From: Hyphomicrobiales bacterium
GTDB taxonomy: Bacteria > Pseudomonadota > Alphaproteobacteria > Rhizobiales > Beijerinckiaceae
Direction: 5' to 3'
Assembly (NCBI GenBank): GCA_027484655.1
Contig: JAIXSM010000005.1
Coordinates: forward strand, 1 to 64,000
Length of the DNA stretch: 64,000 nucleotides
Translations under genes and position numbers: made by a program
Notes under the pieces: generated by a model
Database searches by the model: none
Seen by the model: the letters and a program-made list of their open reading frames with translations, nothing else
What the model was told of the DNA's origin: nothing
In this document: positions 30,922 through 40,715 of the stretch, in pieces
Position numbering within the stretch: the stretch's first letter is position 1
Layout of the letters: the number at the start of each line of letters is the position of its first letter

Positions 30922-31346
30922 CAAGCTGCTTGGGCCGCCGCCATGGCGTCCCGGCGGATGCGCTCCACCATGGAGCGAACGCCGTTGGAGCGCTGCGGCG
31001 TCAGGTGTTCGACGAGCCCCAGCTTGCCGAACACCTCCATGGCGTCGGTCGTGAGGATGTCCCGCGCGGTCTTGCCCGAGTAGAGCGAGAGGATGATGGC
31101 GACGAGCCCGCGCACGATGTGGGCGTCGCTGTCGCCTCGGAAGGTGAGGGCGGCCTCCCCGCGCTCATTCTTCCCCACGGTTGTTTCAAGCCACACCTGG
31201 CTGGCGCACCCGCGCACGCGGTTGTCTTCCGAGCGCGCAGACTCGGGCAACTCGGGCAAACGTTTGCCGAGTTCGATCACGTAACGGTAGCGCTCCTCCC
31301 AGTCGTCGATGAGGGCGAAGTCGTCAATGAGATCGTCGATGGTCAT
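30921..31346 (-). CDS. sufE: SufE family Fe-S assembly protein
   Basis: 141 aa; DDFALIDDWEERYRYVIELGKRLPELPESARSEDNRVRGCASQVWLE. Confidence 0.95.
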   Translation of the reverse strand: MTIDDLIDDFALIDDWEERYRYVIELGKRLPELPESARSEDNRVRGCASQVWLETTVGKNERGEAALTFRGDSDAHIVRGLVAIILSLYSGKTARDILTTDAMEVFGKLGLVEHLTPQRSNGVRSMVERIRRDAMAAAQAA

Positions 31347-31412
31347 GGCGCGTCCAGGGCTTCGTGAGGCCCTATATGGAAGGCCGGGCGGGCGGGCGCC
31401 AGCGAAAAACCG

Positions 31413-31691
31413 TTACCGCGCGGGGGCTCGCCATGGCGTAGCGCGGTCGGCGGCTGCGAGAGTGTCGGCGCCGGACCGGCCGCTCAGCAGCGCGGCCGCC
31501 TCGAGGCAGGCTTGCGTGCGCTCAAGGCAAAGTCGTCCGGCGTCGGCGGCCATCTGTCCCGCAGAGTCGACCGCGGCGTCGCGCGCCTCGCGCACGATGC
31601 GGCTCCCCGTTTCGCCACGGGGGTCGCCGGGCGTCGGCAGAAAGACGAACACAAGCCCAAGCCAGAAGGCGCTTCGCAGGAGGAAGAACAT
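31413..31691 (-). CDS. DUF5330-like small protein
   Basis: MFFLLRSAFWLGLVFVFLPTPGDP...; position next to sufE. Confidence 0.65.
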   Translation of the reverse strand: MFFLLRSAFWLGLVFVFLPTPGDPRGETGSRIVREARDAAVDSAGQMAADAGRLCLERTQACLEAAALLSGRSGADTLAAADRATPWRAPAR

Positions 31692-31983
31692 GTCGCGCTC
31701 CGATCAGTGAACCCACTATGCATTGGGATCGCTGCAAAAAGCGCGAAACTTTCCGGTCAAATGCTTCCCCGCGTGTTCATGGATCGTTCACCATGGCGGC
31801 GTACTCGCTTGAGGCGGGCGTTTTGGCAATCGACTGTCAACCATGCCGGTCGAAACCCGCCTGATCGTCTGCGATATCGGGGCATTTTCGCCATCGGGGC
31901 GGCTTTGTGGCCGGGGTGCTTAGGGTTCACTTAAGGGGCTCCTGCGAGTTTGTCTGAACCGGAGCGCGTTTGGCTCCCAAAGG

Positions 31984-33780
31984 TTGCGTGGCGTGAAAAC
32001 AACGGTGCAGGTGTGGGATCAGGTGGCGGCGCTCGCGCACGAGAGCGTGACGCGCGCCGAAGAGCGGGCGACCCATGGCGTTTTCGCCGCGCGTCAGCTT
32101 GTTCTGTGCGCCTTGGCCTTGGCTGCCGCCCCGTTCGCCGTCGCGCTTGGTGGCGCGCCTTCGCTGAGCGCCTGCTTTGCGTTCGCGCTCGCCCTTTTGC
32201 CGATCCTCGTGTTTCTGGCCGTCACGCGCACTGGTGACCTTCGTCGCGCCGCCGCGATGTCGGCTGCGGCGTTTCTTGCTTTCGCGCTGGCGCTCGCCTT
32301 CGCCGCGCCGTCTCTGGCGGGCGTGGCCACGGCGTTCGCGGCGCTCGCCCCGCTGGAGGCGTTGTTCGCCGGTGGGCTCGCGCTGGCGGGGATCGCGGGC
32401 GCCGCCGCGGTTGTCGTTATTCTCGCGTGCGCCGCGCTTGCTCAAGACTCGGGCGCAGCGCCGTTTCTGGGGTTCCCGTTCGTCCTGGTGGCGGGCGTCG
32501 CCTGTCTTCACGCGCTCACCACGGCCTGCGGCGTCGCGCGCATCATGGCGCTGCGCAGCGCCGATGGGGCGCACGTGAACGCTGAACGCAGCGGACTGGC
32601 CGCGCTGTTTGATGACTTTGTGGTGCGGCTTGATCGCACCGGCGCCGTGCTCGGCGCGGTGAATCCCGGCGCGGGCGTTCTCGGGCTGGCTGGCGCTGAC
32701 CTGATGGGCCGCGGCCTGTTTGAGCGCGTGCACGTGGCGGACCGGCCGCTGTTCCTCAAGACTGTCTCGGACGCGTTCGCCGCCGGCGCGGTTTTCGAGG
32801 CTGACATGCGCGTGCGCGCCGCCACCACCGGCGACGGCGTCTGCTTCGGTCTGGTCCGGCTGCGTGTGTCGCCCGTGCAGAACGGCGTCAACGAGCGCAC
32901 GTTGCTGGCCGCTCTGGCGGATGTCGGCGAGCGCAGGGCGCAGGAGGAGAAACTCGCGGACGCCTGCACGGCTGCGGCGGAGAGCAGCGCCTCGCGCGAC
33001 CGCTTTCTCGCCAACATCAGCCACGAACTGCGCACGCCGCTCAACGCGATCATCGGCTTCTCGGAAATCCTCGGCAGCGACATGATGCCGCTGGATCCCG
33101 CCCGACGGCGCGAATACGCCGGAATCATCAATTCATCGGGCCAGCATCTGCTGCAGGTGGTGAACTCGATTCTCGACATGTCGAAGATCGAGTCCGGAAG
33201 CTTCCAGCTCGCCGCCGAGCACTTTGAACTCACGCCCCTCGTCGATCAGTGCTGCGACATGATGCGGCTGAAGGCCGAAGAGGCGCAGGTGATCCTCACC
33301 CGCGAGACGCCGGCGAGCCTGCCCGAAATCGTCGGCGACAAGCGCGCGGTGAAGCAGATTCTCATCAACCTCGTGTCGAACGCGGTGAAGTTCGCCGGGC
33401 CCGGCGGCGCCGTCGCCGTGCGCGCGCGGCTTGCGGGCGCTGGGGTCGCCATCGAGGTCGAGGACAATGGCATCGGCGTTGGCGCGCGCGACCTTGGCCG
33501 CCTCGGGGATCCCTTCTTCCAGGCCCAGGACGCCTATGACCGACCCTACGAGGGCACGGGGCTCGGCCTCTCCGTGGTGCGTGGTCTGGTGGGCCTGCAC
33601 GGCGGCGCCATTCGCATCGAAAGCGCCCCGGGAGAAGGCACGCGCGTGACCATCACGCTGCCGCTCGACTACCGCGCCGCGCCAGCGTTCTCCAAAGGGC
33701 GGGTCGCCCGCATTGAAACGATTACGCGCGGCCCTTGCCGCCCTGCCGCCCCCGACGAGAAGGTGAAGCAAATTGCGTGA
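31984..33780 (+). CDS. Membrane PAS-type sensor histidine kinase
   Basis: N-terminal TMs; ANISHELRTPLNAIIGFSEIL H-box, NLVSNAVKFAGPGG N-box, DNGIGVGARDLGRLGDPF, GTGLGLSVVRGL. Confidence 0.93.
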   Translation: MRGVKTTVQVWDQVAALAHESVTRAEERATHGVFAARQLVLCALALAAAPFAVALGGAPSLSACFAFALALLPILVFLAVTRTGDLRRAAAMSAAAFLAFALALAFAAPSLAGVATAFAALAPLEALFAGGLALAGIAGAAAVVVILACAALAQDSGAAPFLGFPFVLVAGVACLHALTTACGVARIMALRSADGAHVNAERSGLAALFDDFVVRLDRTGAVLGAVNPGAGVLGLAGADLMGRGLFERVHVADRPLFLKTVSDAFAAGAVFEADMRVRAATTGDGVCFGLVRLRVSPVQNGVNERTLLAALADVGERRAQEEKLADACTAAAESSASRDRFLANISHELRTPLNAIIGFSEILGSDMMPLDPARRREYAGIINSSGQHLLQVVNSILDMSKIESGSFQLAAEHFELTPLVDQCCDMMRLKAEEAQVILTRETPASLPEIVGDKRAVKQILINLVSNAVKFAGPGGAVAVRARLAGAGVAIEVEDNGIGVGARDLGRLGDPFFQAQDAYDRPYEGTGLGLSVVRGLVGLHGGAIRIESAPGEGTRVTITLPLDYRAAPAFSKGRVARIETITRGPCRPAAPDEKVKQIA

Positions 33781-34630
33781 AGCCGCCGCCCGCGTCGATT
33801 ATGACTACGCCGACGATCCGCCGCCCCGTCGCCAGCGCCCGCGCCATGTGGAGCCGACGATCGCCGCAGCGCCGCGTCCGCCGGCGCGCAGCCAGCCCCT
33901 CGCCGGGGGCGCTCGCGGCGTCTTTCACGCCGTGCTGCGCAGGCCGATGCTCAGCCTCGCCATTTTCAGCGGCGCCGCGCTGTCGATCGGCTTCTTCGCC
34001 AACGCGCTGTTCATGCAGAGCGGCCCGCATCCGGCTCCGTTGTTCGCCAGCAAGGACGCGCCGAGGCCGAATCCTGCGCCTGCGCCGGCTCCGCGACAGG
34101 GGCAGGCCGCCGCGCCGGCCGACGCCGTGAACGCCGGGCGCGCGCAGTCCCAGACGGCGCAGTCGTCGCCCGTCGCTGCGCCACGGTCGGCGCCCCCGGC
34201 CGTCGCGCCCATGCCGTCGGGCCCTGTGCCCTCCGGGGCCGCCCCTGCGGCTGCCCTGCCCACCGCGCCGCCGGCGCCTCCCCAGCGCGGCCAGCCCGCG
34301 CGCGCGGCGGAGGCCGAACAGAAGTTTGATCCGATCACCCAGTTCCTGCGGTCCGGCTCGGCCCCGCCCGCCGCGCCGCTTGCGCCCGCAACCACTGCGA
34401 GCACAGCCACCGCCAGCACGACGCCCGATCCCGGCCCGCGCCGGGTGATGGCCGCCCAGCGCGCGTTGTCGAAACTTGGCCACAAGGTTGAGGCCGATGG
34501 CCTCTCCGGCCCGTCCACCCGGGCGGCCATCCAGGCGTTTGAGCGCGAGGCGCGCCTGCCTGTCACCGGCGAGCTGAACCCGCGCACGATGAGGGAGCTG
34601 GCGTCCCGCTCGGGCCTCCAGATTCAATGA
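33773..34630 (+). CDS. Peptidoglycan-binding-domain membrane protein
   Basis: C-terminal VMAAQRALSKLGHKVEADGLSGPSTRAAIQAFEREARLPVTGELNPRTMRELA; TM LAIFSGAALSIGFFANALF. Confidence 0.85.
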   Translation: MREAAARVDYDYADDPPPRRQRPRHVEPTIAAAPRPPARSQPLAGGARGVFHAVLRRPMLSLAIFSGAALSIGFFANALFMQSGPHPAPLFASKDAPRPNPAPAPAPRQGQAAAPADAVNAGRAQSQTAQSSPVAAPRSAPPAVAPMPSGPVPSGAAPAAALPTAPPAPPQRGQPARAAEAEQKFDPITQFLRSGSAPPAAPLAPATTASTATASTTPDPGPRRVMAAQRALSKLGHKVEADGLSGPSTRAAIQAFEREARLPVTGELNPRTMRELASRSGLQIQ

Positions 34631-34631
34631 G

Positions 34632-34979
34632 ATGAGCGCGCGTCTTCGCGCGGATCTGTGGGTGGCGGCGCACCTGCGCCGCTGCGCGGTGGAGGGCGCT
34701 TACGCCGTCTTGCGTCGGCGCGGCTCGCCGGAAGCCGGCGCGATCTTCGTGGTTGTGGATCGTCTCGACGGCCGCATGGCCGTATGGGGTCCGGCGCCAC
34801 AAAGCGAGGCGGGGGACGATGGCGTGCGCCGGTTCGCCCGGCTGCACGGGGACGAGTGGATCGATCCGCCGACCGCCGCAGAGCGCATCGCCAAAGAGAT
34901 GCGCTTCGATCCCGACCTGTGGATTGTCGATGTGGAGGATCGCGCGGGGCGATCCTTTCTGGAGACCGTCGCGCCTTAG
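34632..34979 (+). CDS. DUF1491-like protein
   Basis: 115 aa; MSARLRADLWVAAHLRRCAVEGAYAVLRRRGSPEAGAIFVVVDRLDG. Confidence 0.85.
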   Translation: MSARLRADLWVAAHLRRCAVEGAYAVLRRRGSPEAGAIFVVVDRLDGRMAVWGPAPQSEAGDDGVRRFARLHGDEWIDPPTAAERIAKEMRFDPDLWIVDVEDRAGRSFLETVAP

Positions 34980-34981
34980 GT

Positions 34982-36097
34982 TCAGCGCTGGATGCGCCGC
35001 AAGGCGTCGGTCGCGCTGTCGTGTCTTTGCTGCTCGCGCGGGGTGTCGCGGCGCTCAACGCGGCGTCTGCCGTTGTCCTGCGGCCGCGCGTTCGTGGCGA
35101 GGCGCGGACGCACGCCGCCCATGGCGAGCACAAGCGCGCCTGCGACGTTGGGCGGCACGTCTGCGGCGAGGTCCGTGAGCTCCTGGATTCGGGCGTAGGA
35201 GTGCGAGACCGCCTCGTCGCAGAACAGCAGGATGCGCACCGTGTTCTCGCGACTGGCGCCCACGCACGCCAGCAAAAGGGCGAGGGGCTCGCCCTCCGGA
35301 TCTTGCGTCATGCGCAGCGCCAGTTCGCGCGGAATAGACAGCGCGCGAGCAACCGCCTCCGCAAAGCTGCTCCAGTCGCGGTTCATGGCGTGCCCCGAGA
35401 TTGTCTCGATCAGCCGCGCGTCGGGAACCACTGGCGCGTGGGGCGCGCCGATGGCTGCGCGTCGCGCGCTGGCGATCAGGCGCTGGCGATCAAGTCTTGA
35501 GGCTTCGAAAAAGCGCGCGGGATCGACGCCGGGCTCCGGCGAGCGCGCGTCCAGCGCGGCGGCGAGCTGGCGGTCGGAGCGTCCGGGCGCTGCGACGGCG
35601 CGCAGGCTTTCGCGTGAGACGACAGCCGTTGCATTGTCGGCGACGGCTTTCGTGACCACCGGATCGTTGCGTTGCACCAGCGCGGCGCTCACTTCTGGCG
35701 GGAGGCCCTTGCGGGCTGCGAGCAGACTTGCAAGCCGGCGATCGCCCTTGTGCGCGATGTCGATCTGCGCCGCGAGCGGCAGATTGATCGCGTGTTGTGT
35801 GAGCACCTGCCGGCAGGCGGCGTCCTCGCGGGCGAGGTAATCGAGCACGGCGCCGGGCGCGCCCGCATGCCTTGCGAGACGGGCGGCCACGTACATGCGC
35901 GTCGAGGGGCCGGTCTCCGGCAGCAGTTCGAGCGCGAGCGCGCTGAAGTTCTCGATCTCCTCGGGCAGCGGGTCAGTTCTCAGACAGAAAAAATCAACGA
36001 GACTGCGCAGCACCGCGGGTTTTGCGCGCATCGTCTCCCCGGCGCCGGAGTGAGCAGCCGCCGTCTTGAACCTTGAAAGGGGCGTTGAATCGGCCAT
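34982..36097 (-). CDS. DUF2336-like protein
   Basis: MADSTPLSRFKTAAAHSGAGETMRAKPAVLRSLVDFFCLRTDPLPEEIENFSALALELLPE; HEAT-like repeats. Confidence 0.82.
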   Translation of the reverse strand: MADSTPLSRFKTAAAHSGAGETMRAKPAVLRSLVDFFCLRTDPLPEEIENFSALALELLPETGPSTRMYVAARLARHAGAPGAVLDYLAREDAACRQVLTQHAINLPLAAQIDIAHKGDRRLASLLAARKGLPPEVSAALVQRNDPVVTKAVADNATAVVSRESLRAVAAPGRSDRQLAAALDARSPEPGVDPARFFEASRLDRQRLIASARRAAIGAPHAPVVPDARLIETISGHAMNRDWSSFAEAVARALSIPRELALRMTQDPEGEPLALLLACVGASRENTVRILLFCDEAVSHSYARIQELTDLAADVPPNVAGALVLAMGGVRPRLATNARPQDNGRRRVERRDTPREQQRHDSATDALRRIQR

Positions 36098-36418
36098 GTG
36101 GCGCACCGGCAAAAAAATAACTTCAACTAAACTTTTATACGCGCTCCTTTATTGACGAACCCTTAACCATGTCGGACATTCAATCGGTCTCGTTCTGAAT
36201 TTCGCGGCAGTCCTGCCGGACATTACCGGAGAGACGACGATGGGCTTGTTACTGAATTTTTCTCCACGACGAAAACCAAGGGATGCTGGAGACTCCGCGC
36301 CAAAAGGACCGGCGCAGGTGCTCTTTTTTACAGGCGTCCGGTATGAGCGACATGGGCTCGCAAAGCCCCGCAAGCCGCGCAATCGCCGCCCCGATGGAGG
36401 CAAGCGGAGCGCCTGACG

Positions 36419-36994
36419 TCACCGCGCGGGTTGTGTGGCGCACGAGACGCCCGCGAGGCGCCGGCGCGCGTTTTCCTCGTCGGTTGGATCCACGATCACG
36501 CTGCGCGCCAGCACGAAGCCCTCTGTCGTCGGGCTTGCGAGACGCAGCTCCTGCACCGGCTCGTCGTCGGGCGTGTCCTCGTCGAGCGTTGCAAGTTGCG
36601 CCCGCGTGACGATCAGCGCGTCGAGCCGCCCGCGCAAGCCTCCGCGGTCCGTGAGGCCGTAAAACGTGGCTCCATGGCGATCATGGAACGACATCACCAC
36701 AAGTCCGTCGCTTGAGAAGTCCGCGCGAACGCGCACGGGCCCGTTGCTGATGTCGTATCTGCACACTGCGATGAACGTGCGCGGATCCTCGAAGGGCAGG
36801 GGCAGTTCGCCGTTCGCCCCGCGCTCGATCAGCGTGAAGCGGTTGAGCGGCCCCGCGCCGGCGAGGCGGTCCCAGGCGTCGAGGGTCGACAGGCGCGGCA
36901 CCACGAGGATTGCGATGATGTGGACGATGGCCGCAATCGTCAGCGCTGCGAGGGCGGGCGGCAGCCATTCCATCAGCAGGTCACGGTCCTTCAT
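36419..36994 (-). CDS. DUF1254-like membrane-anchored protein
   Basis: MKDRDLLMEWLPPALAALTIAAIVHIIAILVVPRLSTLDAWDRL; paired with the DUF1214-like gene upstream. Confidence 0.7.
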   Translation of the reverse strand: MKDRDLLMEWLPPALAALTIAAIVHIIAILVVPRLSTLDAWDRLAGAGPLNRFTLIERGANGELPLPFEDPRTFIAVCRYDISNGPVRVRADFSSDGLVVMSFHDRHGATFYGLTDRGGLRGRLDALIVTRAQLATLDEDTPDDEPVQELRLASPTTEGFVLARSVIVDPTDEENARRRLAGVSCATQPAR

Positions 36995-37629
36995 GCGCAG
37001 CGCCCCCGTCGCAGGCCCGGCATCTGGTCGCCCGTCATCACTCCGGCCGCGGCGCTGCCGCTGGTGTCGTACAGGCGCAACATGAGCACGAAGGCGCCCG
37101 AGGCTGGTAGCGGCAGCCAGTTGCCCGGACGGGCGCGCGCGGACGCGATGATGTCGAAGCCGCCCGCATGATCGCGCACGATTTCAGCGGAGCTGATTGA
37201 CGTGCGCGTTGCAGTCGCGTGGGTGGGCTGCCCATCCGGCGTCATGGCGCTCAGGGTCCACAGGCGCGCGGGCGGCATGGGGCCCGAGATGACATAGTCG
37301 CAACGCGGATCCAGCGGGCTTCCGTCCGCCGAGGCGGTTGCGAAGAACAGCAAGCCCTCGCCCTGGCTGAGCGGGACGTCCCCCATCCGGGCGCGATGGG
37401 CGCGCGTGTAGGGATCAGCGTCGGCGTAGGCCGCTCGGGGATTGTGAATCCACGGCCCTAGCCGGGTCTCGCCGAATGTGACGTTGCGCTCCAGCGCGAG
37501 CCATGTCGCCGCAAGGCCGAGACATGCGCCAATCACCGCCGCGAGGATCGCTTTGAGGAGTCCGATCAAGTGGTGTTTCGCGCCGCGTCCCGAGGCGCCC
37601 CGGTTGGTGAAGCCTCTCACGCATCGCAT
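36991..37629 (-). CDS. DUF1214-like membrane-anchored protein
   Basis: LKAILAAVIGACLGLAATWLALERNVTFGETRLGPWIHNPRAAYADADPYTRAHRARMGDVPLSQGEGLLF; start may be internal. Confidence 0.75.
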   Translation of the reverse strand: MRCVRGFTNRGASGRGAKHHLIGLLKAILAAVIGACLGLAATWLALERNVTFGETRLGPWIHNPRAAYADADPYTRAHRARMGDVPLSQGEGLLFFATASADGSPLDPRCDYVISGPMPPARLWTLSAMTPDGQPTHATATRTSISSAEIVRDHAGGFDIIASARARPGNWLPLPASGAFVLMLRLYDTSGSAAAGVMTGDQMPGLRRGRCA

Positions 37630-37765
37630 TCCAGACGCTCATGCGCAAGAGCGCGTCTTGGGTCAGCAAGAGCGCGCCGTGGGCCGCCGGCAGGATCAGG
37701 CCGGGGCTTGGCCTGCGGCGGCGACGGGCTATAAGGATGCAGCCTTCCGGAGGAGACGACACAAC

Positions 37766-38794
37766 ATGCTCAAGGCGCTTCGAAACTGCGCAGGCTTCGC
37801 TGCTCTTCTGCTTGCTGCGGCTCTCGCCGCCCAGCCGGCGAGCGCTCAGAGCGCGGCTGCATTCTACAAGGGCAAGACCGTGCGTTTTGTTGTGGGGGTC
37901 GGCGTCGGCGGCGGCTTCGACGCCTACGCCCGGATGATTGCGCCCTATCTCGCCCGCAACCTCGACGCCACCGTGGTGGTGGAGAATCAGCTCGGCGCCG
38001 GCGGCCTTGTCGCCCTCAACCGCATCTCGACGGCGCAGCCCGACGGCCTGAACCTGATGATCGTCAATGGCACGCCTGCCGCGCTGGGCCAGCTCCTCGA
38101 TCAGCAGAACGTGCGCTACGACCTCACAAAGCTTGAGCATCTGGGCGTCATCGCCGCCTACCCGTGGATCTGGCTGGTGAACAACCAGTCCCCAGTGAAG
38201 ACCCCCGCCGACGCGCAGAACGTGCGGCTTCGCTGGGGCGGCGTCGGGCCGACCGACGGCCCGGCCGATGGCGCGCGCATCACCTGCCACGCCCTGAAGA
38301 TCGGCTGTCAGATTGTGCTCGGCTACAAGGGCAGCGCCGACATCGCGCTCGCCATGGAGCGCGGCGAGATGGACGCGCTCTACGTGTCGGATTCGTCCGC
38401 GGCGCAATATGTGAAGAGCGGTCAGGCGCGCGCGGTCGCCTCCATGGGCGACAAGCGTTCCGAATTGCTTCCCGACGTTCCCACGATCTTTGAGTCCACG
38501 AAGCTGGACGACGAGCAGCGCTGGTGGCTCGAGTTCCGCATGAGCATCAACGACCTTGGCCGCATTCTCGTGACCACGCCGGGCGTTCCTGCGGACAGGC
38601 TGGAGTTTTTGCGCGCGGCGGTGCGCAAGGCGCTCACCGATCCCGAGTTGATCGCGGAAGGCGAGAAGACTGGCCGCTTCGTCAGCTTCCAGGAGCCGGA
38701 GGTCGCCCGCGGACTGGCGCTGAAGGCGCTGGGGCAGGCGACCCCCGACATGCGCGAGCGCGTGCGTCGCGTGGTGCTTCCCGAAGAGAAGTGA
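37766..38794 (+). CDS. Tripartite tricarboxylate transporter (Bug-type) substrate-binding protein
   Basis: Signal peptide MLKALRNCAGFAALLLAAALAAQPASAQSAAAFYKGKTVRFVVGVGVGGGFDAYARMIAPYLARNLDATVVVENQLGAGGLVALNRI. Confidence 0.85.
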   Translation: MLKALRNCAGFAALLLAAALAAQPASAQSAAAFYKGKTVRFVVGVGVGGGFDAYARMIAPYLARNLDATVVVENQLGAGGLVALNRISTAQPDGLNLMIVNGTPAALGQLLDQQNVRYDLTKLEHLGVIAAYPWIWLVNNQSPVKTPADAQNVRLRWGGVGPTDGPADGARITCHALKIGCQIVLGYKGSADIALAMERGEMDALYVSDSSAAQYVKSGQARAVASMGDKRSELLPDVPTIFESTKLDDEQRWWLEFRMSINDLGRILVTTPGVPADRLEFLRAAVRKALTDPELIAEGEKTGRFVSFQEPEVARGLALKALGQATPDMRERVRRVVLPEEK

Positions 38795-38860
38795 GGGTTC
38801 ACCCCCTCCCCGGCGCCGCAGTGGCCAAATAGTGCGTGTTAGTTTATGCGCCACCCTCGC

Positions 38861-38948
38861 CGTCATCCCGGCGACGGCCGGGATCCACGATAGGCCGCAG
38901 GGCCGGAGCGTTTGCCTGTCGTGGATGCCGACCTTCGTCGGCATGACG
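38861..38948. repeat. Imperfect inverted repeat in intergenic region
   Basis: Left arm cgtcatcccggcgacggccgggatccacgat pairs with right arm gtcgtggatgccgaccttcgtcggcatgacg. Confidence 0.75.
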
Positions 38949-39087
38949 CTGTGGGGAGATGGGCGCCAACCACGATCATTCAGCCTGTGTAATCAAGCGC
39001 AAACCAACGTGCGCGCATCCCTCCACCACAACGTGGGGGAGGGTGGCTGGCGGAGCCAGCCGGGAGGGGGCGCTGTTTACAATTTAT

Positions 39088-39140
39088 GCGCGCGGGGCCC
39101 CGGATCGCCTTCGGCGTCCGGGGAGGTGGCGCGCGGTCCA
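39088..39140. repeat. Dispersed intergenic repeat, copy 2 (inverted relative to copy 1)
   Basis: gcgcgcggggccccggatcgccttcggcgtccggggaggtggcgcgcggtcca. Confidence 0.7.
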
Positions 39141-39209
39141 CGGTAGCCCCCTCCCCATCGCGGCCCTGTCCATGTAGGTTCCCACGGGTCACGAACCGCA
39201 TGAGGATTT

Positions 39210-40028
39210 ATGGGCGTCCTGTCGCTTGCCGCGCTTTCCATTCTCGACGCTGGCCCCATTGGTCAGGTCTATGCCGCCAAGGCCGGCGGCTTTCGCAGCG
39301 TTGGCCTGCGCCTGCAGCCTCTGCTCGCCACCGATCAGGCGATCGTGGGTGACGCGGAGCGTGAGGCCGCGTTGCTTGCGGCGCTGGCGCAGACGGGGCT
39401 CAGCGTCCTTGAGATCGGCGTGTTTCCTCTCAAGGCGGACACCCGCGTTTCCGATTTCGAGCCCGTTGTGGCGTTTTCCGCCCGCATCGGCGCGCGCTAC
39501 CTCGTCTGCCCCATCGAGGATGAGGACGAGGCCCGGCGCGTGCGCACGTTTGCTGCGATGTGCGACCTTGCCGCCCGTTACGGCATGGAGGCGCTGGTCG
39601 AGTTCAATCCGTACTCCGGCTGCCGCAGCCTCGCCGATGCGGCGGCGCTGGCCGCAGCCGCCGGGAGACACAACGGCAAGTTGCTGATTGACGTGCTGCA
39701 TCTGTCGCGCTCGGGCGGGTCGCCTGCGGACGTGCGGGCAATTGATCCCGCCAGCGTTCCCCTCGTGCATTTCTGCGACGCGCCGCCGCCTCCCGCGCAG
39801 GGCCGCAGCGTGGACGAACTGCGCAAGGAATCGCGCACGGCGCGGCTGCTTCCCGGCGAGGGATCGCTCTGGCTCGACGAACTGCTCGACGCGCTGGCGC
39901 CCGATGTGGCGATCAGCGTGGAGGCGCCGTCCGCGCGCCATGCGCATCTGCCTGCCGCTGCGCGCGCGCGCTTGGCGTTCGAGGCGACGCAGGCCCTGCT
40001 GGGGGCACGGAGCGGAGCGCAGGGGTGA
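39210..40028 (+). CDS. Sugar phosphate isomerase/epimerase-like (AP endonuclease 2 family TIM barrel)
   Basis: 272 aa; LLIDVLHLSRSGGSPADVRAIDPASVPLVHFCDAPPPP, YLVCPIEDEDEARRVRTFAAMCDLAARYGMEALVEFNPYS. Confidence 0.82.
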   Translation: MGVLSLAALSILDAGPIGQVYAAKAGGFRSVGLRLQPLLATDQAIVGDAEREAALLAALAQTGLSVLEIGVFPLKADTRVSDFEPVVAFSARIGARYLVCPIEDEDEARRVRTFAAMCDLAARYGMEALVEFNPYSGCRSLADAAALAAAAGRHNGKLLIDVLHLSRSGGSPADVRAIDPASVPLVHFCDAPPPPAQGRSVDELRKESRTARLLPGEGSLWLDELLDALAPDVAISVEAPSARHAHLPAAARARLAFEATQALLGARSGAQG

Positions 40029-40100
40029 CGCCGCAGGCCAAGGATATCGCCCTTCTGCGCGCGGAGGACGCCGACCGTCTCGCCGCCGAGATCGAACGGC

Positions 40101-40694
40101 TCAACCAGATCGTTTGACAGCGCGACCACGGGACGCCGGGGGGCGGGGCGTTTCTGGAGCGTCGGCCGCCGTCGCCTTCGCCTTCGCTGGAATCCGCCCC
40201 GGCCAAAGGACGATGTAGTCGAGCACGTCATCGAACGGCACCTCGTCCTCCATCGCCGCCACGCGCCCGCGCACCGACACGCCCGCCTTGTGCACAGTCT
40301 CCCGCGACCCGGACACAAGGTGATGCCACCACGGCAGATCCTGCCCCTCCGCCACCAGCCTGTAGGCGCAGGTGGGCGGCAGCCATGGAATCTCGCGAAC
40401 GCGACGCGGCGTTAGCTTGATGCAATCTGGCACCTTGGCTTTGCGGCCCGCATAATCGCTGCACTGGCAGGACTTTTTGTCCAGCAGCCGGCAGGCTATC
40501 GACGTGTGGTGGATGCGCCCGTCATCCTCATCCTCGAGTTTCACGAGGCAGCAGCGTCCGCAGCCGTCGCACAAGGCTTCCCACTGGCCGCGGGTGAGCG
40601 ATTCCAGCGGTTTCTTCCAGAACGGGGCGGCGGAACCCTCGCCATCGGACGCCGTTGGCCGGGCGGTGGCTGACTTGCCGCGGGATGTGGTCAT
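40101..40694 (-). CDS. YcgN/UPF0260 family cysteine cluster protein
   Basis: [72 protein letters not shown]. Confidence 0.93.
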   Translation of the reverse strand: MTTSRGKSATARPTASDGEGSAAPFWKKPLESLTRGQWEALCDGCGRCCLVKLEDEDDGRIHHTSIACRLLDKKSCQCSDYAGRKAKVPDCIKLTPRRVREIPWLPPTCAYRLVAEGQDLPWWHHLVSGSRETVHKAGVSVRGRVAAMEDEVPFDDVLDYIVLWPGRIPAKAKATAADAPETPRPPASRGRAVKRSG

Positions 40695-40715
40695 GGATGT
40701 CTCCAGCGTCCCATT

